The notes beneath the pieces are model-generated. The model was given only the letters and a program-made list of their open reading frames with translations, was not told where the DNA came from and ran no database searches. This document shows positions 1-6,596 of a DNA stretch of 16,817 nucleotides, in pieces. Position numbers and translations under genes: made by a program. Each line of letters opens with the position of its first letter. Position 1 is the stretch's first letter. The DNA lies in contig CANGSN010000012.1 of NCBI GenBank assembly GCA_947455805.1, positions 1 to 16,817 of the forward strand, written 5' to 3'. This DNA is from Planctomycetota bacterium. GTDB lineage: Bacteria > Planctomycetota > UBA1135 > UBA2386.

Positions 1-128
1 CGGCGGGGCTCGGTGGCCTCGGCGGGCTCGGCGGCCGCGGTGGGGCCGGGCGCGGCGGCCCGGGTGGTGGCTAGCGACGGACGCTGTTCGTCCGGCCGAC
101 GACGGCGGCGAGCAGGAGCGCGGCGGAG
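1..128. other. Left-edge region without a supported gene
   Basis: This stretch is very GC-rich and simple in composition, with runs of GGC and GCG codon-like triplets. On the minus strand it can be read as an Ala/Pro/Glu-rich peptide running off the window edge, but I find no start codon with a ribosome binding site, so no gene is called. The hairpin at 78-94 is listed separately. Confidence 0.4.
78..94 (-). terminator. Possible weak terminator hairpin after the TlpA-like gene
   Basis: CGGACG and CGTCCG form a 6-bp stem with a 5-nt loop, about 35 nt past the TAG stop of the thioredoxin gene. No T-tract follows, so a role as intrinsic terminator is only suggested by position. Confidence 0.25.
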
Positions 129-1256
129 CTACTTCCCGGCGCCGTCCTGCGTCATCTCGGCGAGCAGCGCGTCGACGGCGCGGTCCATGTCTTCGCCGCG
201 CACGTCCTTGAAGCGGATCACGCCCTTGTGGTCGACGACGTAGATCGTCGGCCAGCCGCGCACGTTCCACTTGCCCGAGATCGGGCCCTGCGTGCCCTTC
301 GGGCCGTTCCAGAACGAACGCCAGCCGACGCCGTTCTGCGCCTTCTCCGCTTCGTAGTAGGTCTTGTCGGCGTCACTGTTCACGCCGAGCAGAGCGAAAG
401 GCTTGTCCTGCAGACGTTCCACGAGCGACCGCTCGTGCGGGATCATGGCCCGGCAAGGGCCTCACCAGAATCCCCAGAAGTCGAGGACCACGACCTTGCC
501 GCGGTAGTCGGAGAGCGCGAACGGCACGCCGTCCATGTCCTCGCCGCGGATGTCGGGGATCTCCATGCCGATCTGCAGGCGCTCCTTCTGGAAGCGCGGC
601 GCTGCGATGCGGTCGGCGAGCTCGGTGCCTGGGGCGAGCTTCTCGGCGGCGGCCAGCAGGGCTTCGGCCTCCTTCTTCTGTTCGTCGCTCGGCTTGCCCC
701 GCTGCAGCAGGATCGCGCGCCAGTACTTGGCCCACGCGCTGGTGATGCCGTCGCCGTTCGCCGCTTCGACCTTGCCGAGCAGGACCTTGGCCGGCTCGGT
801 ACCGAGCGCGCTGAACAGGCCCATCGGCGACTCGAGCACCGTCGTCATCGCCGGGTCGGTGAGGTAGCTGCGCTCCAGCCGCTCGGCCGCGGCCGCCGCG
901 ATCTCCTTGTCGGCGACCAGCGCCGTCGCCGCGTAGGCGGCAAAGCAGCCGCCGTGCGCGCCGTGTGCATCGGCGAGGGCCAGCGCGCGCTGGCCGATGG
1001 CCTTGGCGTCGGCGCGCTTGGCCTGCGCCATCAGCGCGCGGGCCTTGTCGTTGTCCTTGGCTTCGCGAGCGGCCTTGTACTCGGCCGACTCCGTCACCTG
1101 CTTCATCGCCGCGCGGGCGGCCGCCTGTTCGGCGGTCCACTCCGCGACCAGCACGTCGTACGCCGCTTTGGCCGCCGCGGCCGCGTCGCCGCCGGACTGC
1201 GCCGGCAGCCACGCGACGAGCGCCAACAGCGCGAGCGTGGTCAGGATCTTGTTCAT
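129..1256 (-). CDS. Exported TlpA-like thioredoxin, candidate selenoprotein (in-frame UGA at the active site)
   Basis: Reading through one UGA gives 375 residues. Residues 1-20 are a signal peptide (Lys3, hydrophobic core, then LPA before Gln20), so the protein is exported. Residues 21 to about 230 are Ala-rich and helical with no recognised domain. From about 230 onward there is a TlpA/AhpC-type thioredoxin fold: an IGMEIPDI entry strand, KVVVLDFW, then W-UGA-GPC, and a GWPT loop with the expected cis-proline near residue 336. The UGA at 462-464 lies in the same frame as both flanks and replaces the first Cys of WCGPC (position 265); the resolving Cys268 is intact. Bacterial Trx-like selenoproteins carry Sec at this position (UxxC). 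The downstream frame is fully conserved in character and ends at TAG, which argues against decay. The likely role is a periplasmic thiol-disulfide oxidoreductase. If the UGA is a sequencing error or mutation, it is an ordinary or broken TlpA protein. The ATG at 1256 is the only good start. Confidence 0.8.
420..437 (-). promoter_or_regulatory. Candidate bacterial SECIS hairpin
   Basis: In the mRNA, CACGAGC and GCUCGUG form a perfect 7-bp stem closed by the tetraloop GGUC. The loop begins 31 nt after the in-frame UGA. From memory, bacterial SECIS searches accept an apical loop about 16-37 nt after the UGA with a G in its first two positions, and the E. coli fdhF element also presents GGUC at its apex. 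The hairpin lies inside the coding sequence, as bacterial SECIS elements do, and encodes the residues H-E-R-S-L-V. A second, shorter GC stem (GGCCC/GGGCC, 447-461) directly follows the UGA. Chance pairing is possible in such GC-rich DNA, but position, loop and UGA context all agree. Confidence 0.6.
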
Positions 1257-1285
1257 GATGTTCTCGCCGGATCGCGCCGGTGCGC

Positions 1286-1304
1286 CGTCGGCGAACGGCC
1301 GACG
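1286..1304 (-). other. Hairpin in the leader of the TlpA-like gene
   Basis: CGTCGGC and GCCGACG form a 7-bp stem around a 5-nt loop, about 30 nt upstream of the ATG at 1256. It lies in the 171-bp gap between the DinB-like stop and this gene. It could be an upstream terminator or a leader structure; there is no T-run. Nothing else was recognised in this gap. Confidence 0.3.
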
Positions 1305-1427
1305 CGAGGACGTTAGTGCCGTGCACGCTGGCGCGTGGATCGTCGAGCTGTCCCAAGTGCGCGACGAGCGGCCCGTGGCGCCCGCCGCACACGCGCCCGA
1401 GGCCTTCCCCTTGCGAGCTCGCCCGAG

Positions 1428-1973
1428 TCAGCGCGCCGCCAGCTCGTACATCACCGCGCGGACCTGTGCAGCGTGGCGCGCCTCGTGGTAGCCGAGGAAC
1501 GCGATCCATTGCTGGAACGTCAGTGCGCCGAGCACCGGGTGCGGAGCCTGCACCGCGTCGGTGCGTTTGCCGTCGACGCGCGCCAGCAGCTCGAGCAGTT
1601 CGCGGCGTTGGTCGGTGAGCGTCTGCCAGGCGGCGTCGGCGGTCAGCGTGCCCTTCGGCTGCACCTGCGGGCCGGCGGCGACGCGGCGTTCGCGATCGAG
1701 CAGCAGCGCGCCGTCGATCGTCGGCAGCACCGGCGCCGTGTCGGGATCGTCGGGCAGCGGGCCCGCGGCTTCGGCCTTCTGCACGCCGCGGCGCAGCAGG
1801 GCGGTGACCTGGCGTTCGACGATGGACAAGTGCTCGAGCACCTCGGCGATCGACCAGCGCTCCGGCGTCGGGCGCTGGCTCTGGATGGCGGGCGGGGCGG
1901 CGTCGAGGGCCTGGCGCAGCACGTCGCGCTGGCGGGTGAGATGGTCGAGCAGTTCGTCGGTGCGGGGATGCAC
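1428..1973 (-). CDS. DinB-like four-helix-bundle protein
   Basis: The 181-residue product has the layout of the DinB/YfiT-like metalloprotein family. An amphipathic first helix (LLDHLTRQRDVLRQAL) leads to ERWSIAEVLEHLSIVE containing His48, and near the C-terminus HEARH gives His163 and His167. In the family these three histidines bind a divalent metal, and some members are thiol transferases that use bacillithiol, mycothiol or glutathione; the substrate here is unknown. The start is taken as the GTG at 1973, because the family fold begins there and the upstream in-frame extension is low-complexity and overlaps the divergent gene. There is no signal peptide, so it is cytoplasmic. It lies in the same orientation as the TlpA-like gene, 171 bp upstream, so co-transcription is possible but not shown. 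Confidence 0.75.
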   Translation of the reverse strand: MHPRTDELLDHLTRQRDVLRQALDAAPPAIQSQRPTPERWSIAEVLEHLSIVERQVTALLRRGVQKAEAAGPLPDDPDTAPVLPTIDGALLLDRERRVAAGPQVQPKGTLTADAAWQTLTDQRRELLELLARVDGKRTDAVQAPHPVLGALTFQQWIAFLGYHEARHAAQVRAVMYELAAR

Positions 1974-2061
1974 GCGGACAGCGTAGCGACCGAGCGGTCC
2001 ACCGGCTCCGCTGCCTCGGGGGCCGCGATGCCGGAGCACGGCTGCCGTCGTCGCGGAGGAA

Positions 2062-3528
2062 GTGGCGGACTCGAACGTCCTGCGGGCCATGCCCGTCTCG
2101 CCACCACCCGCAGCTGCGTCCAGGCAAACGTCGCGGCGCGGCGCCGCGCCGCGGCTGCCGTGGTTGGTGGGGCTGGCGAGCCTGCTGCTGATCGCGTTCG
2201 CCCGGTGGCCGGCGTCGGCCGTTGTGCCGCCGCCGCCGGCGCTGTCTGCGGCCAACGAACCAGCGCCGTCGCCGTCGGTCGCATCGGCTCCGGCTGCGGG
2301 TGCGGCGAGTGAAGCGGCGTTCGCGCCCGTGCGCGAGAGCCCGCAGCGCCGCAGCGTGCAGTTGCTCGAAGGCGGCATCGGGGCACCGCTCGCATTGCGG
2401 CGGCTGCGCGTCGACGGCGAACTGGCGACGACGACGATCGACGGTCGCCTCGAACTGCCGCTGGCCGAAGTGACGATCGGTCCCGACGTCGACCGCGACG
2501 GCGCCTGGTTCGATCCGTTCGTCGCACCGCGCGATGCCGCGAACGAGCTCGACGTGCCGTGCTACGGCTGGCTGCAGGTCGGCAGTGCGGCCGTCGCTCC
2601 GCGCGTCGACGTCGAGGTGCACATCGTCGACGTCGAGTCGGTGCCGCCGGGCGAGATCCAGGCCTGGCTGGCGGCGGATGCGGGCGACGCGGCGACGATG
2701 CCAGCCTCGTTCGCCGCGGCAGCGGTCCGCGGTCGCCCGGGCGAACGCTTCCGCCTGCGCTCCGGCCGCACCTGGTTCGTCGGCGCGTTCGGCAAGGCGC
2801 CGGCGGTGCTGCAGCCGGGCCATCACTCGCTGGTCGGCACGTGGTACGAAGTCGACGGACGGCGCCAATTCATCGCCGGCAGCAATCGCCGCGGCGGCGT
2901 GCGCATCAGCTCGGGGCTCGCGGTGTTCCCCGCCGTCGTCACCGACGTGCCGCTGCGCATCGACGGCCTCGGCACGATCGCCGTGCACTTCGACGCGCTC
3001 GCCGCCGATGCCGCGGCGCGTGTGCAGTGGTTTCGGCGCGCCAAGCCCGACGAAGGGGGGGCGAGCGACGCGTGGCGCATTGTCGAGACGTTCACCGGCA
3101 CCGTGGCGCGCGCGGGCGAACCGCTGGTGCGACGCGACCTGCCGCACGGCGCCTATCGCGTGACCGCCAGCCTGGCGACGGCGACCGGCATCGACGTCGT
3201 GGCGTGGCAATGCGACGTCGGCGAGACGCCGGTCGACCTGCTGCAGTCCCGCTATCTCGGTCGGCACGAACTCGAGGTGCGCGGGCGCGAACCGGGCCGC
3301 CGCCGCGCACTGGTCGCGCTGTCGGCTCTGCAGCTGCCGGGCGCCAGCGCCGCCGAGGCCGACCTGGTGCTGCTCGGCGACGTCGACGTCGAAGGCGACT
3401 TCGTGATCCGCGGTCTGCCGTGCACCAGCGGCGAACTGATGCTGCTCGAGCGCGATGCGACCGGTGGCAGCGAAGGGCCGTTCCATCGCGACTTCGACCT
3501 GCGGCGCAGTTCCTTCGTGAGCCTCTGA
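2062..3528 (+). CDS. Membrane-anchored protein of unknown function
   Basis: The 488-residue product from GTG 2062 is not recognised. A basic stretch (residues 21-31, RQTSRRGAAPR) precedes one transmembrane helix at about 32-49, then an Ala/Pro/Ser-rich linker to about residue 90. The rest is rich in short beta-strand-like segments with Asp/Gly turns (for example RIDGLGTIAVHFDAL), which suggests exported beta-sandwich domains on a signal anchor. It does not resemble an enzyme. A GGAGGA at 2055-2060 sits only one base from the GTG, which is too close for ideal spacing; the ATG at 2089 is a reasonable alternative start that keeps the transmembrane helix. Codon use is strongly GC3-biased, supporting a real gene. 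It is divergent from the DinB-like gene, with fewer than 100 bp between starts. Confidence 0.7.
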   Translation: MADSNVLRAMPVSPPPAAASRQTSRRGAAPRLPWLVGLASLLLIAFARWPASAVVPPPPALSAANEPAPSPSVASAPAAGAASEAAFAPVRESPQRRSVQLLEGGIGAPLALRRLRVDGELATTTIDGRLELPLAEVTIGPDVDRDGAWFDPFVAPRDAANELDVPCYGWLQVGSAAVAPRVDVEVHIVDVESVPPGEIQAWLAADAGDAATMPASFAAAAVRGRPGERFRLRSGRTWFVGAFGKAPAVLQPGHHSLVGTWYEVDGRRQFIAGSNRRGGVRISSGLAVFPAVVTDVPLRIDGLGTIAVHFDALAADAAARVQWFRRAKPDEGGASDAWRIVETFTGTVARAGEPLVRRDLPHGAYRVTASLATATGIDVVAWQCDVGETPVDLLQSRYLGRHELEVRGREPGRRRALVALSALQLPGASAAEADLVLLGDVDVEGDFVIRGLPCTSGELMLLERDATGGSEGPFHRDFDLRRSSFVSL

Positions 3529-3597
3529 GCTGGCTGTGGACGAAGCGCCGGGCCATCGTTGGCTGCGCCCGGGTGCCTCGGCACAATCCTCGCCCCC

Positions 3598-4365
3598 ATG
3601 AGCGAAGCACCCCGGATCCTGAGCGAGCGCCGCGGCGACGTCGTGCTCGTCACGCTGAACGCGCCCGAGCGCCGCAACGCGATCGACCAGCAGATGGTCG
3701 ACGGCCTGCACGCGCTGCTCGACCAGCACTGGCACGACGAGTCGGTCGCAGCCTTGGTGCTGACCGGTGCCGGCGACAAGGCGTTCGCGGCGGGTGCCGA
3801 CATCGCACAGCTGCGCGAACGCACGTCGCGCGACGCGCTGAAGGCGATCAACAGCGGCATCTTCAACCGCATCGAGGAGTTCCCGGCGCCGGTGATCGCG
3901 GCGATCAAGGGCTTCGCGCTCGGCGGCGGCTGCGAACTGGCGATCGCCTGCGACCTGCGCGTCTGCGGCGAGTCGGCGAAGCTCGGCCAGCCCGAGGTCA
4001 AGCTCGGCATCATCCCGGCCGCCGGCGGCACCTACCGCCTGCCGCGCCTGATCGGCCTCGGTCTGGCGCGCGAACTCGTCTACACCGGCCGCATGGTCGA
4101 CGCGCAGGAAGCGCTGCGCATCGGCCTCGCCAACGCCGTCGTGCCGGACGCCGAGGTCGTCGACAAGGCGCTCGCCATCGCCGGCGAGATCGCCCAGAAC
4201 GGGCGCCTCGCGGTGCGCGGCGCCAAGCGCGCGATGAATGCGCTGTCGCGGCCCGGCCACGAGAACGCGGTGGCGTTCGAGAGTTCGGTGCAGGCGGTGC
4301 TGTTCGACAGCGACGACAAGAAGGCGCGCATGGACGCGTTCTTGAGCAAGCAAAAACGAGGCTGA
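3598..4365 (+). CDS. Enoyl-CoA hydratase (crotonase family)
   Basis: This 255-residue protein has the normal length of a monofunctional crotonase. It should hydrate trans-2-enoyl-CoA to (S)-3-hydroxyacyl-CoA in the cytoplasm. The CoA-binding and oxyanion-hole segment AFAAGADIAQL is near residues 62-72, and GFALGGGCELAIACD is near 105-119. Both catalytic glutamates of true hydratases are present: Glu113 in GGGCELA and Glu133 in LGQPEVKLG, followed by the typical GIIPAAGGTYRLPRLIG. This separates it from family members (isomerases, dehalogenases) that lack one of them. The ATG at 3598 is chosen over an earlier in-frame start at 3559 because alignment to the family begins at about this residue. 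The next gene, 63 bp downstream, encodes the following step of the pathway. Confidence 0.93.
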   Translation: MSEAPRILSERRGDVVLVTLNAPERRNAIDQQMVDGLHALLDQHWHDESVAALVLTGAGDKAFAAGADIAQLRERTSRDALKAINSGIFNRIEEFPAPVIAAIKGFALGGGCELAIACDLRVCGESAKLGQPEVKLGIIPAAGGTYRLPRLIGLGLARELVYTGRMVDAQEALRIGLANAVVPDAEVVDKALAIAGEIAQNGRLAVRGAKRAMNALSRPGHENAVAFESSVQAVLFDSDDKKARMDAFLSKQKRG

Positions 4366-4384
4366 CGGAGTACGCGCCCTTGCA

Positions 4385-4404
4385 GCGGACCGGCAGCCGG
4401 CCGC
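4385..4404 (+). other. Hairpin between the enoyl-CoA hydratase and dehydrogenase genes
   Basis: GCGG-A-CCGG and CCGG-CCGC pair around a CAG loop, giving 8 bp with one bulged A. It falls in the 63-bp intergenic gap, just before the GGGAG ribosome binding site at about 4419-4423. It may tune expression between the two cistrons, or be fortuitous in GC-rich DNA. Confidence 0.25.
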
Positions 4405-4428
4405 TGAAGGGCCGCAACGGGAGTGACT

Positions 4429-5286
4429 ATGAGCAACACGTTCGGAACGGTGGCGGTCTTGGGGGCGGGCACGATGGGTGCTGGCATCGCGCAGGTGTGC
4501 GCGCAGGCCGGATCCAAGGTGGTCCTGCAGGACATCACGGAGGAGTTCGTGCAGAAGGGCCTCGGCCGCATCCGCGACTTCCTGCAGAAGGGCGTCGAGA
4601 AGGGCAAGGTCAAGGCCGAGGACCGCGACGCGGTGCTGGCGCGCATCACCACGACCACCGACCGCAAGGCCGCGTGCCGCGACGTGGCGCTGGTGATCGA
4701 AGCGGTGCCGGAGAAGCTCGAGCTGAAGAACGGGCTGTTCCGCGAACTCGCCGACGTCGTCTCGCCGCAGTGCGTGCTGGCGAGCAACACGTCGTCGCTG
4801 TCGCTGGCGAAGGTGTTCGCCGGCGTGCGCGGCCAGGAGCGCTGCATCGGCATGCACTTCTTCAACCCGGTGCCGCTGATGGCGCTGCTCGAACTGGTGC
4901 GCACCGACGCGACCAGCCAGGCGACGATCGACGCGGTCACCGCCTACGGCAAGCAGCTCGGCAAGGAGCCGATCCTGGTCAAGGACAGCCCCGGCTTCGC
5001 CAGTTCGCGCCTCGGCGTGTGCCTCGGCCTCGAGGCGATCCGCATGCTCGAGAGCGGCGTCGCGTCGGCCGAGGACATCGACAAGGCGATGGTGCTCGGC
5101 TACGGCCACCCGATGGGCCCGCTGAAGCTGACCGACCTGGTCGGCCTCGACGTGCGCCTCGCGATCGCCGACTACCTGAAGAAGGAACTGAACCACCCCG
5201 GCTTCGAGGCGCCGGCGCTGATGCGGCGCATGGTCGCCGAGGGCAAGCTCGGCAAGAAGTCGGGCCAGGGCTTCTACAAGCACTGA
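4429..5286 (+). CDS. hbd: 3-hydroxyacyl-CoA (3-hydroxybutyryl-CoA) dehydrogenase
   Basis: The 285-residue product is the standard length for a single-function 3-hydroxyacyl-CoA dehydrogenase, which oxidises (S)-3-hydroxyacyl-CoA to 3-oxoacyl-CoA with NAD(P), or the reverse. The Rossmann motif GAGTMG lies at residues 12-17. The catalytic region has NTSSLS (120-125), His143 in GMHFFNPVP and Glu155 in ALLELV. The C-terminal dimer domain carries GVASAEDIDKAMVLGYGHPMGPL. The Asn usually found after the PGF motif is Ser here (GFASSRLG), as I recall for one subgroup of the family. The ATG at 4429 is preferred over the GTG at 4423 because GGGAG is spaced 5 nt before it. It is encoded directly after an enoyl-CoA hydratase, so the pair probably acts in beta-oxidation or butanoyl-CoA metabolism. 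The hbd/paaH distinction cannot be made here. Confidence 0.92.
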   Translation: MSNTFGTVAVLGAGTMGAGIAQVCAQAGSKVVLQDITEEFVQKGLGRIRDFLQKGVEKGKVKAEDRDAVLARITTTTDRKAACRDVALVIEAVPEKLELKNGLFRELADVVSPQCVLASNTSSLSLAKVFAGVRGQERCIGMHFFNPVPLMALLELVRTDATSQATIDAVTAYGKQLGKEPILVKDSPGFASSRLGVCLGLEAIRMLESGVASAEDIDKAMVLGYGHPMGPLKLTDLVGLDVRLAIADYLKKELNHPGFEAPALMRRMVAEGKLGKKSGQGFYKH

Positions 5287-5296
5287 GCCGGGGCGA

Positions 5297-5311
5297 TGGG
5301 GCTGCGCCCCA
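5297..5311 (+). terminator. Hairpin after the dehydrogenase gene, possible terminator
   Basis: TGGGGC and GCCCCA form a 6-bp stem with a TGC loop, 11 nt after the TGA of the dehydrogenase gene. The sequence after it is pyrimidine-rich (CTCTT) but lacks a true T-run. Confidence 0.45.
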
Positions 5312-5314
5312 GCT

Positions 5315-5334
5315 CTTAGGTCGGATAATCTAAG
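5315..5334 (+). promoter_or_regulatory. Possible promoter element upstream of the ATPase gene
   Basis: GGATAAT at 5323-5329 resembles a -10 hexamer (GATAAT against TATAAT) and is flanked by the inverted pair CTTAG (5315-5319) and CTAAG (5330-5334). It is followed directly by the large palindrome at 5340-5367. No convincing -35 box is visible, so this is tentative. Confidence 0.3.
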
Positions 5335-5339
5335 GCGCT

Positions 5340-5367
5340 ACCTTGCTTTATCATGATAAAGTAAGGT
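5340..5367. promoter_or_regulatory. 28-bp palindrome (putative operator) at the start of the ATPase gene
   Basis: The left half ACCTTGCTTTATCA and right half TGATAAAGTAAGGT are reverse complements except for one position that would still pair as G-T in RNA. It ends one base before the ATG at 5369 and contains the only pronounced AT-rich stretch in this part of the window. Its dyad symmetry with no loop suggests a DNA-binding site for a dimeric protein rather than an RNA hairpin, although an RNA hairpin covering the ribosome binding site is also possible. Confidence 0.6.
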
Positions 5368-5368
5368 G

Positions 5369-6517
5369 ATGATCGGCCGCGCCCTGCACCTTCCAGCCCT
5401 TCCCGCAGAGAGTTTCTTCCTCTGGGGGCCGCGCCAGGTGGGCAAGAGCAGCCTGCTGGCGGCGACCTACCCGGACGCCCGCACGGTCGACCTGCTGCGC
5501 ACCGACGAGTCGATGCGCTACCTGCGGGAGCCGAGTCTGCTGCGCGACGAACTGCGCGATGCTCCAGCCGGGACCCTGGTCGTCGTCGACGAGGTGCAGA
5601 AGGTGCCGGCACTGCTCGACGAGGTGCACTGGCTGGTCGAGAAGCGGGGCCTGTGCTTCGCCTTGTGCGGTTCCAGTGCGCGCAAGATCCGCCGCGGGCA
5701 CGCCAACCTGCTCGGCGGTCGCGCCGTCCGGCACGAACTGTTCGGGTTCGTCTCGCACGAACTCGGCGAGCAGTTCGACCTCGTGCGCATGGTCAACCAC
5801 GGCACGCTGCCCCGGCACTACCTGCACGATCACCCGGCGAAGCGGCTGCAGGCCTACGTCGACGACTACCTGAAGGAGGAGATCGCGGCCGAGGCGCTGG
5901 TGCGCAACGTGCCGGCGTTCGCCGGCTTCTTGCGGGCGGCGGCCATCGGCGACACCGAGATGGTCAACTACCAGAACATCGCGCGCGAGTGCGGCGTATC
6001 GTCGGTGACGGCCAAGGAGCACTACTCCATCCTCGAGGACACCTTGCTGGGGCGCTACCTGCCCGCGTTCACGGCCCGACCGAAGCGCCGTGCGATCCTG
6101 GCGCCGAAGTTCTACTTCGCCGACGTCGGCGTCGTGAACCACCTGACGAAGCGCGGCGCCCTGGCGCCGGGCTCGGAGCTGTTCGGCAAGGCGCTCGAGA
6201 ACGTCGTCTTGCACGAGCTGCGCGCCTACCGCTCGTACCGCGAGCGGCCGTGGGACATCGCCTACTGGCGCCTCGCCAGCGGCATCGAGGTGGACTTCGT
6301 ACTCGGCGATGCGGAGGTCGCCATCGAAGTGAAGTCGACGACTTCCATCGCGACGCAGCACCTCAACGGACTCGGTGAGTTCGCCACCGAGTATCCGGAG
6401 GTGCGCCGCCGGATCTGCGTGTGCCTCGAGCCGCGGCGACGGTTGCTGGCCAGCGGCATCGAAGTGCTGCCGGTGACCGAGTTCTTCCGCCAGCTCTGGG
6501 CTGGCGAGATCGATTGA
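5369..6517 (+). CDS. AAA family ATPase with DUF4143 C-terminal domain
   Basis: The 382-residue product has the two-part layout of the ATP-binding DUF4143 family. Walker A is GPRQVGKSS at 20-28, Walker B is LVVVDE at 70-75, and a sensor-like CGSSARK follows. The C-terminal DUF4143 part contains FGKALENVVLHEL, then a IEVDFVLGD and AIEVKS pair that resembles the D...ExK core of PD-(D/E)XK nucleases. Family members are widespread and often mobile, and their cellular role is not established; toxin-antitoxin-like and DNA-related roles have been proposed. The GTG at 5366 could also start translation; the ATG at 5369 is preferred, but both have a poorly spaced AAGG. It follows the fatty-acid genes without functional link, has its own palindrome, and is closed by a strong hairpin, so it looks like an independent unit. 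Confidence 0.88.
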   Translation: MIGRALHLPALPAESFFLWGPRQVGKSSLLAATYPDARTVDLLRTDESMRYLREPSLLRDELRDAPAGTLVVVDEVQKVPALLDEVHWLVEKRGLCFALCGSSARKIRRGHANLLGGRAVRHELFGFVSHELGEQFDLVRMVNHGTLPRHYLHDHPAKRLQAYVDDYLKEEIAAEALVRNVPAFAGFLRAAAIGDTEMVNYQNIARECGVSSVTAKEHYSILEDTLLGRYLPAFTARPKRRAILAPKFYFADVGVVNHLTKRGALAPGSELFGKALENVVLHELRAYRSYRERPWDIAYWRLASGIEVDFVLGDAEVAIEVKSTTSIATQHLNGLGEFATEYPEVRRRICVCLEPRRRLLASGIEVLPVTEFFRQLWAGEID

Positions 6518-6527
6518 TCGTCACGGC

Positions 6528-6560
6528 CCGGCCCACACGACCCGACGTCGCGTGGGCCGG
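6528..6560. terminator. Bidirectional terminator hairpin between convergent genes
   Basis: CCGGCCCAC and GTGGGCCGG form a perfect 9-bp stem. Inside it, after an A-C mismatch, CGAC and GTCG add 4 bp around a 5-nt loop. It lies in the 79-bp gap between the converging ATPase gene (stop 6517) and the secreted-protein gene (stop 6597), where a shared terminator is expected. There is no T-tract on either strand. Confidence 0.6.
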
Positions 6561-6596
6561 ACGTCCGATCGCACGCGGACTTGCCAGAGCAACCGA

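Noticed and set aside
129..464. Thioredoxin C-terminus as a separate short gene or a pseudogene fragment
   Set aside because: Both halves are in one frame, separated only by a UGA at the active-site Cys, and the ATG at 446 would cut through the active site. A simple nonsense mutation remains possible but explains the SECIS-like hairpin and the precise position less well.
373..5283. Very long open frame on the minus strand opposite the fatty-acid genes and others
   Set aside because: It is antisense to three well-supported plus-strand genes and has Arg/Ala/His-rich low-complexity composition typical of GC-rich antisense frames.
2559..5333. Long plus-strand frame overlapping the enoyl-CoA hydratase and dehydrogenase genes
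   Set aside because: It is a shifted reading of recognised enzymes, dominated by Arg, Gly and Ala.
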